Positions 25,373-34,173 of a stretch of 41,326 bases of DNA are shown here, piece after piece. The stretch is from the NCBI RefSeq assembly GCF_003121405.1, contig NZ_QBUY01000081.1, positions 1 through 41,326 of the forward strand, given 5' to 3'. How positions within the stretch are numbered: position 1 is the stretch's first letter; every line of letters begins with the position of its first letter. A program made the translations under genes and the position numbers. The stretch is from Paraburkholderia sp. C35. Lineage in GTDB: Bacteria > Pseudomonadota > Gammaproteobacteria > Burkholderiales > Burkholderiaceae. The notes beneath the pieces were generated by a model. That model did no database searches. It had not been told where the DNA came from and worked only from the letters and a program-made list of their open reading frames with translations.

Positions 25373-26181
25373 ACGGCCTGTCGATACACGGTCTCAGCGT
25401 GCAATACGGCAAGCGCGCCGTGCTCAGATCGCTAGACGCCGGCCCGCTGCCGCGTGGCCAGATCACCGCGCTGCTCGGTCCGAACGGCAGCGGCAAATCG
25501 ACCTTGCTGCGGGCGCTGGCGGGACTCACGCGTGCCCACGCGGGGCAACTGACGCTCGACGGTGCGCCGCTCGAACTGTCGGCGGCGAGCGCGCGTTCGC
25601 ATAGCGTCGTCTATCTGCCGCAATCGCTGCCTGCCGGTGTGAAGCTGCAGGTACTCGAATCTGTGCTGGTCGCATGCTGCGCGACGCGCGGCGCGTTCCG
25701 CGCGCACACCGCCCGCGCCGACGATCTTGCGAACGCACGCGCCGTGCTCGAACGCCTCGGCATCGACGCGCTGGCGTCGCGCTCGCTCGACGAACTGTCG
25801 GGCGGCCAGCGGCAACTCGTCGGCATCGCACAGGCACTCGTGCGCGAACCGCAAGTGCTGCTGCTCGACGAACCGCTGTCGGCACTCGATCTCAACTACC
25901 AGTTTCACGTGATGCGCGTACTGCGCGACATCACGCGGGAACGCGGCATGGTCAGCGTCGTCGTGCTGCACGACATCAACACGGCCATGCGCGCCTGCCA
26001 TCAGGCGATGCTGCTGCACGCAGGCCGCATTGCCGGTTTCGGACCGACCGCCGAAGTCGTCACGCAAGCCAGCCTTGCACAAGTATTCGGTGTCACCGCG
26101 CGAATCGAGCCGTGCTCGCGCGGCCAGCATCAAGTCCTGATCGACGGTCTGTCGGCTCAGGACGGCATCGCCAGCCGCTAG
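25369..26181 (+). CDS. Iron-complex ABC transporter ATP-binding protein (FecE/FepC-like)
   Basis: A 270-aa ATPase. Walker A GPNGSGKST is at 37-45, the Q-loop at YLPQS (about 82-86), signature LSGGQ at 143-147, Walker B VLLLDEP at 163-169 with catalytic E168, D-loop SALD, and the H-loop histidine in VVLHDINTAM. It powers the FecCD permease. The ATG overlaps the permease stop (ATGA). Tandem GC hairpins follow about 60 bp after its stop. Confidence 0.95.
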   Translation: MNGLSIHGLSVQYGKRAVLRSLDAGPLPRGQITALLGPNGSGKSTLLRALAGLTRAHAGQLTLDGAPLELSAASARSHSVVYLPQSLPAGVKLQVLESVLVACCATRGAFRAHTARADDLANARAVLERLGIDALASRSLDELSGGQRQLVGIAQALVREPQVLLLDEPLSALDLNYQFHVMRVLRDITRERGMVSVVVLHDINTAMRACHQAMLLHAGRIAGFGPTAEVVTQASLAQVFGVTARIEPCSRGQHQVLIDGLSAQDGIASR

Positions 26182-26241
26182 ACATCCGTCGACGCGGCCC
26201 AGCCAGCCACCTCACCACGCTGCATCCGTTGCAACGCACGA

Positions 26242-26273
26242 CGCCTGCCATCCGGCAGGCGCCGCGCTGCGGC
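26242..26273 (+). terminator. Tandem hairpins between ABC operon and porin
   Basis: CGCCTGCC (26242-26249) pairs with GGCAGGCG (26254-26261) around the loop ATCC. Directly after it, GCCGC/GCGGC (26261-26265 and 26269-26273) can form a second short hairpin. There is no T-tract. They could terminate the iron operon or lie in the porin leader. Confidence 0.4.
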
Positions 26274-26313
26274 GTGGCTCGTCACATCGTTCAAATCAAC
26301 AACAGGGGAAAAA

Positions 26314-27453
26314 ATGAAAAAGACACTCGTCATGGCCGCCATCGTGGCAGGCTACGCGTGCCATGCGCAGGCACAAAATTCAGTGACGCTGTATGGCGTG
26401 ATCGACGCCGGCCTGTCGTACACGAACAACCAGAAAGGCAGCAGCGCGTGGCAAGCCGGCAGCGGCGACGTGACGGGCAGCCACTGGGGCATCCTTGCAC
26501 GCGAAGATCTCGGCGGCGGCACCAAGGCCATCGTTCAGCTGGAAAACGGCTTCAGCGTGATGAACGGCACGCTGCGCCAGGGCGGCCGTCTGTTTGGTTA
26601 TCAGGCGTACACGGGACTGCAGAATGACCGATACGGCACGTTGACACTGGGTCGTCAGTACGATTCCGTGGTCGATTACCTTGCGCCGCTCAGCTTCACG
26701 GGCCATCATCCCGGCGGCAATAACCTCTCGGCACACCCGTACGACAACGACAATCTGAACAACTCGTTCCGCGTGAACAACTCGGTGAAATACGCGAGCA
26801 ACAGTTATGCAGGTGTGAAATTCGGCGCGCTCTACGGCTTCTCGAACGAGGCAGGCGGCTTCGACGATAACCGTCTATACAGTTTCGGCACCTCGTATGA
26901 GGCAGGTCCGCTGCGCCTCGGCGCTGGCTACTTCCAGGCGAACAACGGCGGCAGCAGCAACACCAGCGGCGCGTTGACGCTGACCGACCGCACGTTTATC
27001 GCCGCGCGTCAGCGCACGTACGGCGCGGGCGGCAGCTATTCGATCGGCGCCGCGACTTTCGGCGCGGTCTGGACTCGCACGCAACTCGGCGGACTCGCGA
27101 CGATCAACGGCGCGAACAGCCTCGGTCTTACCGCGAACGGCGAAGGCATGAGCTTCAGCAACTACGAACTCAATGCGAGCTACCAGCTCACGCCAGCCGT
27201 CGCACTGAACAGCGAGTATACGTATACATCGGGTTCGATGTCGAACGCGACAGGCCAGCATCATCCGAAGTGGCATGAGGTGTCGCTGCAAACGGACTAC
27301 TTCCTGTCGAAGCGAACCGATCTCTACGTGCAGGCAAGCTATCAGCACATTGCCAGCGACGGTTCGGGACTCACTGCCGACATCAGCGGACAAAGCCCTT
27401 CATCGAACGACCAGCAGGTGGTGATGGCTGTTGGCATGCGGCATCGCTTCTAA
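26314..27453 (+). CDS. Gram-negative porin (Burkholderia OmpC-like), 1
   Basis: A 379-aa outer-membrane trimeric porin. Signal peptide MKKTLVMAAIVAGYACHAQA is followed by the mature start QNSVTLYGVIDAGLSYTNN. Repeated amphipathic strands follow, such as SHWGILAREDLGGGTKAIVQ, YGTLTLGRQYDSVVDYL and YFLSKRTDLYVQASYQHI, ending in VMAVGMRHRF with the C-terminal Phe needed for outer-membrane assembly. It allows diffusion of small solutes. GGGG lies seven to ten bases before the ATG at 26314. A paralogue on the opposite strand follows immediately. Confidence 0.95.
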   Translation: MKKTLVMAAIVAGYACHAQAQNSVTLYGVIDAGLSYTNNQKGSSAWQAGSGDVTGSHWGILAREDLGGGTKAIVQLENGFSVMNGTLRQGGRLFGYQAYTGLQNDRYGTLTLGRQYDSVVDYLAPLSFTGHHPGGNNLSAHPYDNDNLNNSFRVNNSVKYASNSYAGVKFGALYGFSNEAGGFDDNRLYSFGTSYEAGPLRLGAGYFQANNGGSSNTSGALTLTDRTFIAARQRTYGAGGSYSIGAATFGAVWTRTQLGGLATINGANSLGLTANGEGMSFSNYELNASYQLTPAVALNSEYTYTSGSMSNATGQHHPKWHEVSLQTDYFLSKRTDLYVQASYQHIASDGSGLTADISGQSPSSNDQQVVMAVGMRHRF

Positions 27454-27462
27454 AAGAAGCAA

Positions 27463-27500
27463 CGCCGCTGCGTTCATCACAACGCAGCGGCGCCTTTTAA
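27463..27500. terminator. Bidirectional terminator between two porins
   Basis: CGCCGCTGCGTT (27463-27474) and AACGCAGCGGCG (27481-27492) form a perfect 12-bp stem with a 6-base loop. CCTTTTAA follows on the plus strand, and the minus strand continues into TTGCTTCTTTTA. The position between two convergent stops fits shared termination. Confidence 0.85.
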
Positions 27501-27518
27501 ACGCGATGACAAGCGCGC

Positions 27519-28736
27519 TCAGAACTTGTGACGAATGCCCACACGCACCGTGCTTTGCCGGTCGCTGGTGGATGGCGTGAGGTTGTTGATGGCCGCCACG
27601 GCTGCCGTGCCTGTCGAATCCGTACCTGACGCCTTCTGATACACGCCGATCAGATAAACGTCAGTACGCTTCGAAAGAAAATAGTCCGCGCCAATCGCGC
27701 CTTGATAATAACGCGCACCGGAATTCGTTCCCGACGACGAATCGACATTGCCGCCGTGCGTATAGTCGAATGCCGCACCAAGCAGGAACGCCGGCGTCAA
27801 TTGATACTTGAAGTTCACTTCCGCGTTATTGAAGGTCGCATTGCCGCGATAGCCGCGCGGATTCGGCCCGGACTCCGCCGTATCGCCGAGATTCCTGAAT
27901 TGCGTATTCGAGTACGTTGCGCCAAACGTTGCCGCACCGAATGTATAGGCCGCACCCGCCGCGATCACCTGATACGTGCGCGCCGACGCATAACCACTAT
28001 AAACAGGCGATGAAACGAAGTTCGTGCTGGCCGTCGCCGCCGTACTCGCGCCGTTGTCGCCGAAGAATCCCACGTTCGGATTGCGCGCATTCAAATAACC
28101 GACACCTAACGAAAGCGGACCATTCGCGTAGCCCGCGCCGAGCGACCACACCTGATTGCGCGTGGCTTCACCCGCCACGCCGCCCAGGCTATACACACCG
28201 CCGAACGTGAGACCTGCGTAATTGGCGCTGGTGTACTTGAGCGCATTGTTCACGCGATACGCGTTGTTGATATTGTCGAGATCGCCCGGATGCGCGGCGA
28301 TATAGCCGCCCCATTGATCGCCGGATTCGAACGGCCCGACGTAGTCGACCACCGAATCGTATTGCCGCCCGACCAGCATCGAGCCATACGCACTCGACAA
28401 TCCCACATACGCCTGACGTCCGAACATCAGCCCTTGCGTACTGCCGCGATTTTTCTGACCGAGCGAGCCGGTATTCGGATCGAAGCCGTTTTCCAGCACG
28501 AACAGCGCAGCCAGTCCGCCGCCGAGATCTTCCTTGCCGCGCAAGCCCCAGCGGCTTGCCTGCATCACGCCGCTCGACACGTTGTACAGCGTGTGGCCGC
28601 CTGCGTTCGAGGTCCAGTTGAAACCATCGTCGACGATGCCGTACATCGTCACCGAACTCTGCGCGTGCGCGGCCCCAGCAAACGCACACTCGACCAGCGT
28701 CAACACAGCCAATGAGGCTGCCAGTTTGCTTCTCAT
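27519..28736 (-). CDS. Gram-negative porin (Burkholderia OmpC-like), 2
   Basis: A 405-aa porin paralogous to that at 26314-27453. Signal peptide to about residue 25 (LTLVECAFAGAAHA), mature start QSSVTMYGIVDDGFNWTSN, then ASRWGLRGKEDLGGGLAALF, YGSMLVGRQYDSVVDYVGPF and DYFLSKRTDVYLIGVYQKA, with terminal VRVGIRHKF ending in Phe. The loops differ and are longer, including Gly/Ser/Thr-rich inserts, suggesting different pore properties. It is transcribed toward the other porin. Confidence 0.95.
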   Translation of the reverse strand: MRSKLAASLAVLTLVECAFAGAAHAQSSVTMYGIVDDGFNWTSNAGGHTLYNVSSGVMQASRWGLRGKEDLGGGLAALFVLENGFDPNTGSLGQKNRGSTQGLMFGRQAYVGLSSAYGSMLVGRQYDSVVDYVGPFESGDQWGGYIAAHPGDLDNINNAYRVNNALKYTSANYAGLTFGGVYSLGGVAGEATRNQVWSLGAGYANGPLSLGVGYLNARNPNVGFFGDNGASTAATASTNFVSSPVYSGYASARTYQVIAAGAAYTFGAATFGATYSNTQFRNLGDTAESGPNPRGYRGNATFNNAEVNFKYQLTPAFLLGAAFDYTHGGNVDSSSGTNSGARYYQGAIGADYFLSKRTDVYLIGVYQKASGTDSTGTAAVAAINNLTPSTSDRQSTVRVGIRHKF

Positions 28737-29089
28737 AGATTCGTCATCCCGTACATGGCGACTGCTTCGATTGAATGACGCAGCGAACTCACACTGCGCC
28801 GCGGCTATTGCGAGGATCGCAATCTAAGTTCGCCTTTTTGCACGGTCAAATCAGTCAAATAGAACCTGCGCGATCAGCGTGTTTTATTTGCGTATTCACA
28901 CGCGCAGGTGTACTCGCAAGCGACATGAATGCCATTTATATCGCGCATTTTTGGCCTGAATTTGACGGTCTTTTCTCGCGCTCCTATCTTTCGACCATGG
29001 CTTGCCCATGTCTGTCCGATTCGCCGTGTCGCCCTGACCGTCCCCACGATCGGGAAGCGCAAACTTCAACGTCTTGCTTACTCAACGCC
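28737..29089. other. Intergenic region with tandem and inverted repeats
   Basis: About 350 bp separate the second porin from the divergent MHS transporter and are AT-richer than the flanks. It holds GTCAAAT twice with 9-bp spacing (28845-28851 and 28854-28860), and ACCTGCGCG / CGCGCAGGT as 9-bp inverted arms (28864-28872 and 28901-28909). These are candidate promoter or operator elements. The frame upstream of 29090 stays open, but I see no protein-like sequence in it. Confidence 0.5.
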
Positions 29090-30442
29090 ATGAATCCTCA
29101 CGCGACAGTTACGCTTTCCCCTTCTCTCCCGATACGCAAGACGAGCGCGGTCCGACGCGCAGTGACGACAGCCGTGCTCGGCCAGATACTCGAGTGGTAC
29201 GACTTCTTTCTTTACGGCACGGCGGCTGCGCTGGTATTCGGCAAGCTTTTCTTTCCCGTCGGCAGCGATCCGTTGACGGGCACGATCGCCGCATTTGGTG
29301 GCTTCACGGTGGGCTTTATCGCGCGCCCAGTCGGCGGCGTGCTGTGCGGCCATATCGGCGACCGCTACGGACGCAAGACGGTGATGATGCTCACGCTATT
29401 GACGATGGGCGTCGCCACCGTCTGCATGGGCCTGCTGCCGACGTATCAGCAGATCGGCATTGCCGCGCCCATCGGCCTCGTGCTGCTGCGCATTCTCCAG
29501 GGCCTCGCAGCGGGCGGCGAATGGAGCGGCAGCATTCTGCTGATTCATGAAAGCGCGCCGCCTTCCAGACGCGGTGCACTCGCTGCATGGAGTCCGAGCG
29601 GCGCGGCTTTCGGCTTCGTGCTATCCACGGCGGCCTTCCTGCTTGCACAAACCCTCACGCCCGCCGATTTCCTCGCGTGGGGCTGGCGCGTGCCGTTTCT
29701 GTGCAGCGCCGTGCTCGTGGTGCTCGGACTGTGGATGCGCCGTTCGGTCGATGAAAGCGCCGACTTCGTCGAAGTCAAAGCGACGCACAGCGAAAGCCGC
29801 ATGCCGATAGTCGAAGTGCTGCGCCGTTGTCCGCGCCAGGTGCTGACCGTGTTCGGCCTGCGCTTCGGCGAAGGTGGCGCGTCGTACATCTTCTTCGCGT
29901 TCTCGCTTGCGTACGGCCAGTTTCTCGGCCTCAAATCCACGTGGATTCTCGGCGGCCTGACGCTGTCGATGCTGCTGATGATTCCCGTGTCGCTGCTGAT
30001 GGGACACATCACCGACAAGATCGGCCGCAAGCCGGTTTATCTCGCCGGTGCGATTGCGATGGTGCTGGTCGCGTATCCGTACTTCACGCTGCTGGCTTCC
30101 GGCGTGTTATGGAAAGTCATCGCCGCGCTGATTCTCGCCAACAGCATCACGCTTGGCATTCTCGAAGGCGCACAGCCTGCCTTTATCAGCGAACTGCTGC
30201 CCGTGCATCTGCGTTTCTCGGGCCTCGGAATAGGACGCGAGATTTCTTCGGTACTCGGCGGCGGCCTCTCGCCGATGATCGCCACAGCGTTGCTCGCGCA
30301 CTATCGCAGCGCGACGCCCGTCGCGATCTATCTCGTCGCATTGGCACTCGTCACCGTCGTCGCGACCTGCATCGCGCCCGAAACATTCCCACGCGCCGCG
30401 CGGCTGCAGGCAAGGCAGGAAGCCGAACCCGTCGCCGCCTGA
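29090..30442 (+). CDS. MFS transporter, metabolite:H+ symporter (MHS) family
   Basis: A 450-aa transporter of the ProP/ShiA/KgtP type. TM1 region GQILEWYDFFLYGTAAALVF (31-50) is diagnostic, with motif A GHIGDRYGRK (87-96) and GLAAGGEWSGSILLIHE in the fourth-fifth helix. MHS proteins import organic acids such as aromatic or dicarboxylic acids and betaine-like solutes. The ATG at 29090 gives the normal family N-terminus, though no strong ribosome site is visible; the frame extends to 28775 without resemblance. It is followed by the monooxygenase gene after 26 bp and probably supplies its substrate. Confidence 0.92.
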   Translation: MNPHATVTLSPSLPIRKTSAVRRAVTTAVLGQILEWYDFFLYGTAAALVFGKLFFPVGSDPLTGTIAAFGGFTVGFIARPVGGVLCGHIGDRYGRKTVMMLTLLTMGVATVCMGLLPTYQQIGIAAPIGLVLLRILQGLAAGGEWSGSILLIHESAPPSRRGALAAWSPSGAAFGFVLSTAAFLLAQTLTPADFLAWGWRVPFLCSAVLVVLGLWMRRSVDESADFVEVKATHSESRMPIVEVLRRCPRQVLTVFGLRFGEGGASYIFFAFSLAYGQFLGLKSTWILGGLTLSMLLMIPVSLLMGHITDKIGRKPVYLAGAIAMVLVAYPYFTLLASGVLWKVIAALILANSITLGILEGAQPAFISELLPVHLRFSGLGIGREISSVLGGGLSPMIATALLAHYRSATPVAIYLVALALVTVVATCIAPETFPRAARLQARQEAEPVAA

Positions 30443-30468
30443 TCCACTCAACCTGACACGTATCCATC

Positions 30469-31671
30469 ATGCAAAGCATTTCCACCTACGCTTATGAGCC
30501 GCGCATCGCTGGTGGCAGCGAGCCGTATCCCGAGTATGCCGGTCCCATTTCCCTCGACACGCTGATCGAAGAGATCGAGCGCCGCCGCGACGAGTTCGAT
30601 CAGGTGTCGCACGTGCCGCGCGACATGATCGCGAAGATGAAGCGCGCCGGCATTTATCGTGCGAGCACACCGCGCCGCTTCGGCGGCGACGCGCTGCCGC
30701 CGCCGCAATTTCTCGCGATACTCGAACGCATCGCAATCGCCGATGGTTCGACGGCCTGGGTCGCCGCGTTCGGCTCGGCCAACACCTATCTCGCCGCCCT
30801 GCCCATCGAAACGCAGCAGCACATCTATGCGAAAGGCCCGGACCAGGTATTCGCAGGCGGACTCTATCCGCTGCAACCGGCCGTCAAGGTGGCGGGCGGC
30901 TATCAGGTCAGCGGGCAGTGGCACTTCGCCAGCGGCTGCAAGGGCGCAGACTGGATCGGCGTCGGCATCGGCGGCACGCCAGCGAGTTCGGGCGAAGCGG
31001 CAGCAGGCAAGCCCTTTACGGCCGTGTTTCCGGCGAGCGACGTCGAGATCGTCGACAACTGGAGCGTGGTCGGCATGCAAGGCACGGGCAGTCACGATCT
31101 GCGCCTGCGCGACAAGTTCGTCGATGCGCAATGGACCTTCGTGCGCGGTGGCCACGCACTGATCGACGAACCGCTGTACCGCTACCCTGCCGTCGCTTAT
31201 CAGGCACAGGTGCACGCCGCTGTGAACGTCGGCCTCGCGCGTGCCGCGCTCGATATCGTGACGGGCATGTCAGGCGCGACGAAGACCACCACGGGCGCGC
31301 CACGTCTCGCGGACCGCGGCTATTACCGCTCGGGACTCTCGAAAGCAGAAGCGCAATGGCGCAGCGCGCGCGCCTTCTTCTACGAGTCGTCGCAAGCCGC
31401 ATGGGACACGCTCATTGCAGGCGATCCCGTCACGCCCGATCAGGCCAACCTGATGCGCTTGAGCGCAACGCATGCAGCCCATGTCTGCGCCGACGTGGTG
31501 ATGCAGGCGTATCAGATGGCGGGCATCGCGGCGATCTATCGCGAGAGCCGCTTGCAGCGCCTGGTGCGCGATTCGATCGTCGTCACCCAGCATGCGTTTC
31601 TCGGCGAAGGCACGTACGACGCATCGGGCGCGCTGTTCGCGGGCGTTCCCCCTGTCACACCATATCCGTGA
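30469..31671 (+). CDS. Acyl-CoA dehydrogenase-fold flavin-dependent monooxygenase
   Basis: A 400-aa protein of the acyl-CoA dehydrogenase superfamily, in the group of reduced-flavin monooxygenases (HpaB C2-type, HsaA, DszC-like). Visible blocks are RAGIYRASTPRRFGG (about 64-78), ERIAIADGSTAWVAAFGS (85-102), GGYQVSGQWHFASGC (about 142-156) and the C-terminal helical bundle ending VTQHAFLGEGTYDASGALFA. The catalytic glutamate of true acyl-CoA dehydrogenases is not evident, and a flavin reductase follows 32 bp downstream. A two-component hydroxylase acting on an aromatic or heterocyclic compound is therefore the best call. The substrate is unknown. Confidence 0.85.
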   Translation: MQSISTYAYEPRIAGGSEPYPEYAGPISLDTLIEEIERRRDEFDQVSHVPRDMIAKMKRAGIYRASTPRRFGGDALPPPQFLAILERIAIADGSTAWVAAFGSANTYLAALPIETQQHIYAKGPDQVFAGGLYPLQPAVKVAGGYQVSGQWHFASGCKGADWIGVGIGGTPASSGEAAAGKPFTAVFPASDVEIVDNWSVVGMQGTGSHDLRLRDKFVDAQWTFVRGGHALIDEPLYRYPAVAYQAQVHAAVNVGLARAALDIVTGMSGATKTTTGAPRLADRGYYRSGLSKAEAQWRSARAFFYESSQAAWDTLIAGDPVTPDQANLMRLSATHAAHVCADVVMQAYQMAGIAAIYRESRLQRLVRDSIVVTQHAFLGEGTYDASGALFAGVPPVTPYP

Positions 31672-31703
31672 TGCAACGCGCAATCCATTGTGAGGAGCAT
31701 GCG

Positions 31704-32240
31704 ATGACGAACGAAGACATCAAGCGGCGCTTTCGCGACGCGATGGCCTGCCTGCCCGCCGCCGTCAATGTCATTACCACCGACGGCCCGAGCGGCCGTT
31801 GTGGCCTGACTGCAAGTGCGGTCTGCTCGGTGACGGACTCCCCGCCAACCATGCTGGTCTGTATCAACCAGACCAGTTATGTGCATGACGTGTTGCGCGA
31901 GAACCGCAGCGTGTGCATCAACGTATTGGCCGGCGAATATCAGGAATTAGCGCGCGACTTCGCAGGCATGACCGCATGTGCGATGGACGAGCGTTTCGCG
32001 CGCCACGCCTGGAAACCGGGACGCTCGGCCGTGCCTGTGCTGTCGGATGCGATTGCGAATCTGGAAGGCACGATCGTCGAACTGAAGAGCGTCGGCTCGC
32101 ATTCAGTGATGTTCGTGCGCATCGACGACATTTCTGTTCGTACCGATGGCGACGGGCTGATCTATTTCGCGCGGCAGTTTCATCGCCTGACGCGCCCTGC
32201 TGTTGCGCAGGCGAGCGCCACGGCTGATTGCGCGAGGTGA
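31704..32240 (+). CDS. Flavin reductase (HpaC-like), small component of monooxygenase
   Basis: A 178-aa flavin reductase-like domain protein. The family motif GLTASAVCSVTDSPPTMLVC (about 33-52) with CINVLAGEYQELARDFAG is clear. It should reduce FMN or FAD with NAD(P)H and pass it to the upstream oxygenase. Start ATG 31704 has GAGGAG eight bases upstream. The frame is open far upstream inside the monooxygenase gene, but that part is a shadow. Its TGA overlaps the GTG of the next gene by 4 nt. Confidence 0.9.
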   Translation: MTNEDIKRRFRDAMACLPAAVNVITTDGPSGRCGLTASAVCSVTDSPPTMLVCINQTSYVHDVLRENRSVCINVLAGEYQELARDFAGMTACAMDERFARHAWKPGRSAVPVLSDAIANLEGTIVELKSVGSHSVMFVRIDDISVRTDGDGLIYFARQFHRLTRPAVAQASATADCAR

Positions 32241-32938
32241 GCGTGGAAGTCTGCTTCTTTCTGATTGGCGAGGGCGGCGACGCGCGCAATGTGTTCGATC
32301 GATCCGGCATCGCGCATATACAGTCCGCAGCGCGTGACGCAGCCGGGCTGCGGCGCTTCGTGTTGCATCTTCCTGCTACCAGCGATGAGCGCAACGCTGC
32401 CGCACCTTTCTGCGTCATGCAATGGTATTTCGACGATCTCGATCTGCTCGAAGCCGCGTTATGCCCCGGCGGCGCTGTGCAAGCGGTGGCGGAGCATATC
32501 GAAGCGCGTGTGAGTCAGGGCACGCTGCGTCAGCAGGCCATGGCCGTGCGCAGGTTCTCGATGCCACATCAGCAGTTGTCCAATGCTGTCGACGAACGCT
32601 GCACCTATCTCGTCAGCTACGACGGCGAAGCCGATGACTTCAACGCATGGCTCACGCACTATCTGACCTGGCACCCGCCGCTGATGACACAGCTTCCGGG
32701 TATCCGCGAACTCGAGATCTACACGCGCATCGACTATCGCTCGCCTTTGAAGCATGATCGCGCGACGGCCATGCAACGCAACAAGGTCGTATTCGACGAC
32801 ATCGCCGCACTCGATGCCGCGCTCGCGTCGCCCGTGCGTGCGCGCATGAAAGAGGATTTCGAGTCGTTTCCACCTTATAGCGGTTCCACGCCGCATTACC
32901 CGATGCGCAGCATTTACGGTAATCTGACGCGCGAGTAA
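32237..32938 (+). CDS. EthD-like tandem alpha/beta-barrel protein
   Basis: A 233-aa protein with two halves of similar layout. Residues about 4-85 run from VEVCFFLIGEGG to CVMQWYFDDLDLLEAAL. About 110-225 run from CTYLVSYDGEADDFNAWLTH through VVFDDIAALDAALASPVRAR to the EthD-like ending DFESFPPYSG. EthD-type ferredoxin-like barrels often accompany oxygenase pathways as accessory or ring-product-handling enzymes. I chose GTG 32237 because it overlaps the flavin reductase stop (GTGA), implying coupling. The assignment to EthD is by pattern, so the catalytic role is open. Confidence 0.75.
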   Translation: MSVEVCFFLIGEGGDARNVFDRSGIAHIQSAARDAAGLRRFVLHLPATSDERNAAAPFCVMQWYFDDLDLLEAALCPGGAVQAVAEHIEARVSQGTLRQQAMAVRRFSMPHQQLSNAVDERCTYLVSYDGEADDFNAWLTHYLTWHPPLMTQLPGIRELEIYTRIDYRSPLKHDRATAMQRNKVVFDDIAALDAALASPVRARMKEDFESFPPYSGSTPHYPMRSIYGNLTRE

Positions 32939-33031
32939 GAGCGCCGGGCGCGGGCATGCGCGTTCGGTTCAATCGCATGCTTGAATGAGCGCTGCTGCAT
33001 GGAGCGCCCAAACGGCCAAATACTGTGCGAC

Positions 33032-33967
33032 ATGACAAAGACGCCCCCAGGCATCACAGACTTGAATCTTCTGCGTGTGTTCCTGGCCATTTCAGATCTG
33101 CGCAGTCTGACGGCTGCAGGTGAACGGCTCGGACTTACCCAGCCAGCCGTCAGCCATGCATTGCGGCGGCTACGCACGCTGTTCGACGATCCCCTGTTCG
33201 TCCGCACGCCGACTGGCATGGTGCCCACCGACGCTGCCCTCCGCTTGCACGCGCCCCTCACGCAGGCTTTCGGCATCATCAACCTGGCCGTCCAACAACT
33301 GGCGAAGTTCGATCCGGCGACAGCACACCGCGTGTTTCGTGTTTCGATGTCCGACATGTCGGAGTTCTATTTCCTGCCGCCTCTGCTCGCGATGATCGAC
33401 AGCACGGCGCCCGGCATACGCATCGAAGTCGTCAACTTCTCCGTCGATTCTGTCAGCACCGCGATGCGCAGCGGCGAGATCGATCTTGCACTCGGCTATG
33501 TGCCAGGACTGGACGCTGCGTGCATCAGCACGACGCTATTCGTCGATGAACATGTGTGCGTGGTGCGGGCAGGACACCCACTGCGCAGACGCAATCCGAC
33601 CAAAGAAGATCTTGCCGCGTTGCGCTATGTCTATGCGAGCACGAACGCAACCGGTCACCGGATGGTCGAGCAATGGCTGGAGGAATTGAACTTGCGGCGC
33701 GACATCGTCTTGCGATTGCCGCATTTCGTGGTTGCACCTGAGATCGTGCAGAACACGGATCTTGCCGTGATCTTTCCGAAAAGCATTGCGCTGCGCTTCA
33801 ACAGGAACAAGGCGTTCAGAATCTTGCCGTTGCCTTTTTCATTGCCGCCCATTGAAATACAGGTGCACACGCATATGCAGTTTTCCGCCGATCCCGGCAT
33901 TGCCTGGCTGCGTGACGCCATCTGCCGGATGTTCTCGGCCCAGTTGCCGGCTCAGGCGTCGAGATAG
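33032..33967 (+). CDS. LysR family transcriptional regulator
   Basis: A 311-aa LysR regulator of the NodD/NahR-like group. The HTH is LRSLTAAGERLGLTQPAVSH, then ALRRLRTLFDDPLFVRTPTG. The effector domain contains FRVSMSDMSEFYFLPPLL and GEIDLALGYVPGLDAACIST. It is transcribed in the same direction as the monooxygenase set, 93 bp after the EthD-like gene, and probably senses its substrate. I chose ATG 33032, which gives the usual N-terminal length; ATG 32999 and 32981 are in frame, and none has a clear ribosome site. Its 3' end overlaps the convergent small gene by 16 nt. Confidence 0.9.
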   Translation: MTKTPPGITDLNLLRVFLAISDLRSLTAAGERLGLTQPAVSHALRRLRTLFDDPLFVRTPTGMVPTDAALRLHAPLTQAFGIINLAVQQLAKFDPATAHRVFRVSMSDMSEFYFLPPLLAMIDSTAPGIRIEVVNFSVDSVSTAMRSGEIDLALGYVPGLDAACISTTLFVDEHVCVVRAGHPLRRRNPTKEDLAALRYVYASTNATGHRMVEQWLEELNLRRDIVLRLPHFVVAPEIVQNTDLAVIFPKSIALRFNRNKAFRILPLPFSLPPIEIQVHTHMQFSADPGIAWLRDAICRMFSAQLPAQASR

Positions 33968-34137
33968 CTCTTCGCCAGTTCGTGGATTTCAGCGAGCGCT
34001 TCCACCGCACGGTTCAGATCGATTTCGCCATGCTGCTTCGCGAGCGCCATCATATCCGTCAGTGCCTCGTCCTGTTCCTCTGCCTGCATGCACAGAAGAA
34101 ATGGCGCGCGTGTCTGAAGGCTGTCCGACTCGTTCAT
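33952..34137 (-). CDS. Small hypothetical protein, 61 aa
   Basis: A 61-aa acidic, helix-forming protein (MNESDSLQTRAPFLLCMQAE at the start, then EALTDMMALAKQHGEIDLNR). It has no membrane segment or signal peptide. GGGGAGAG lies six bases before the ATG, one of the best ribosome sites in the window, so it is very likely translated. It follows the glycosyltransferase at 34174 by 36 bp on the same strand and is probably co-transcribed. The function is unknown. Confidence 0.65.
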   Translation of the reverse strand: MNESDSLQTRAPFLLCMQAEEQDEALTDMMALAKQHGEIDLNRAVEALAEIHELAKSYLDA

Positions 34138-34173
34138 GATTCTCTCCCCGCATGTGATGCATCGCGTTCAGCG

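Noticed and set aside
28775..29089. Upstream extension of the MHS transporter frame
   Set aside because: The added residues lack any family resemblance and would displace the conserved N-terminus; treated as leader.
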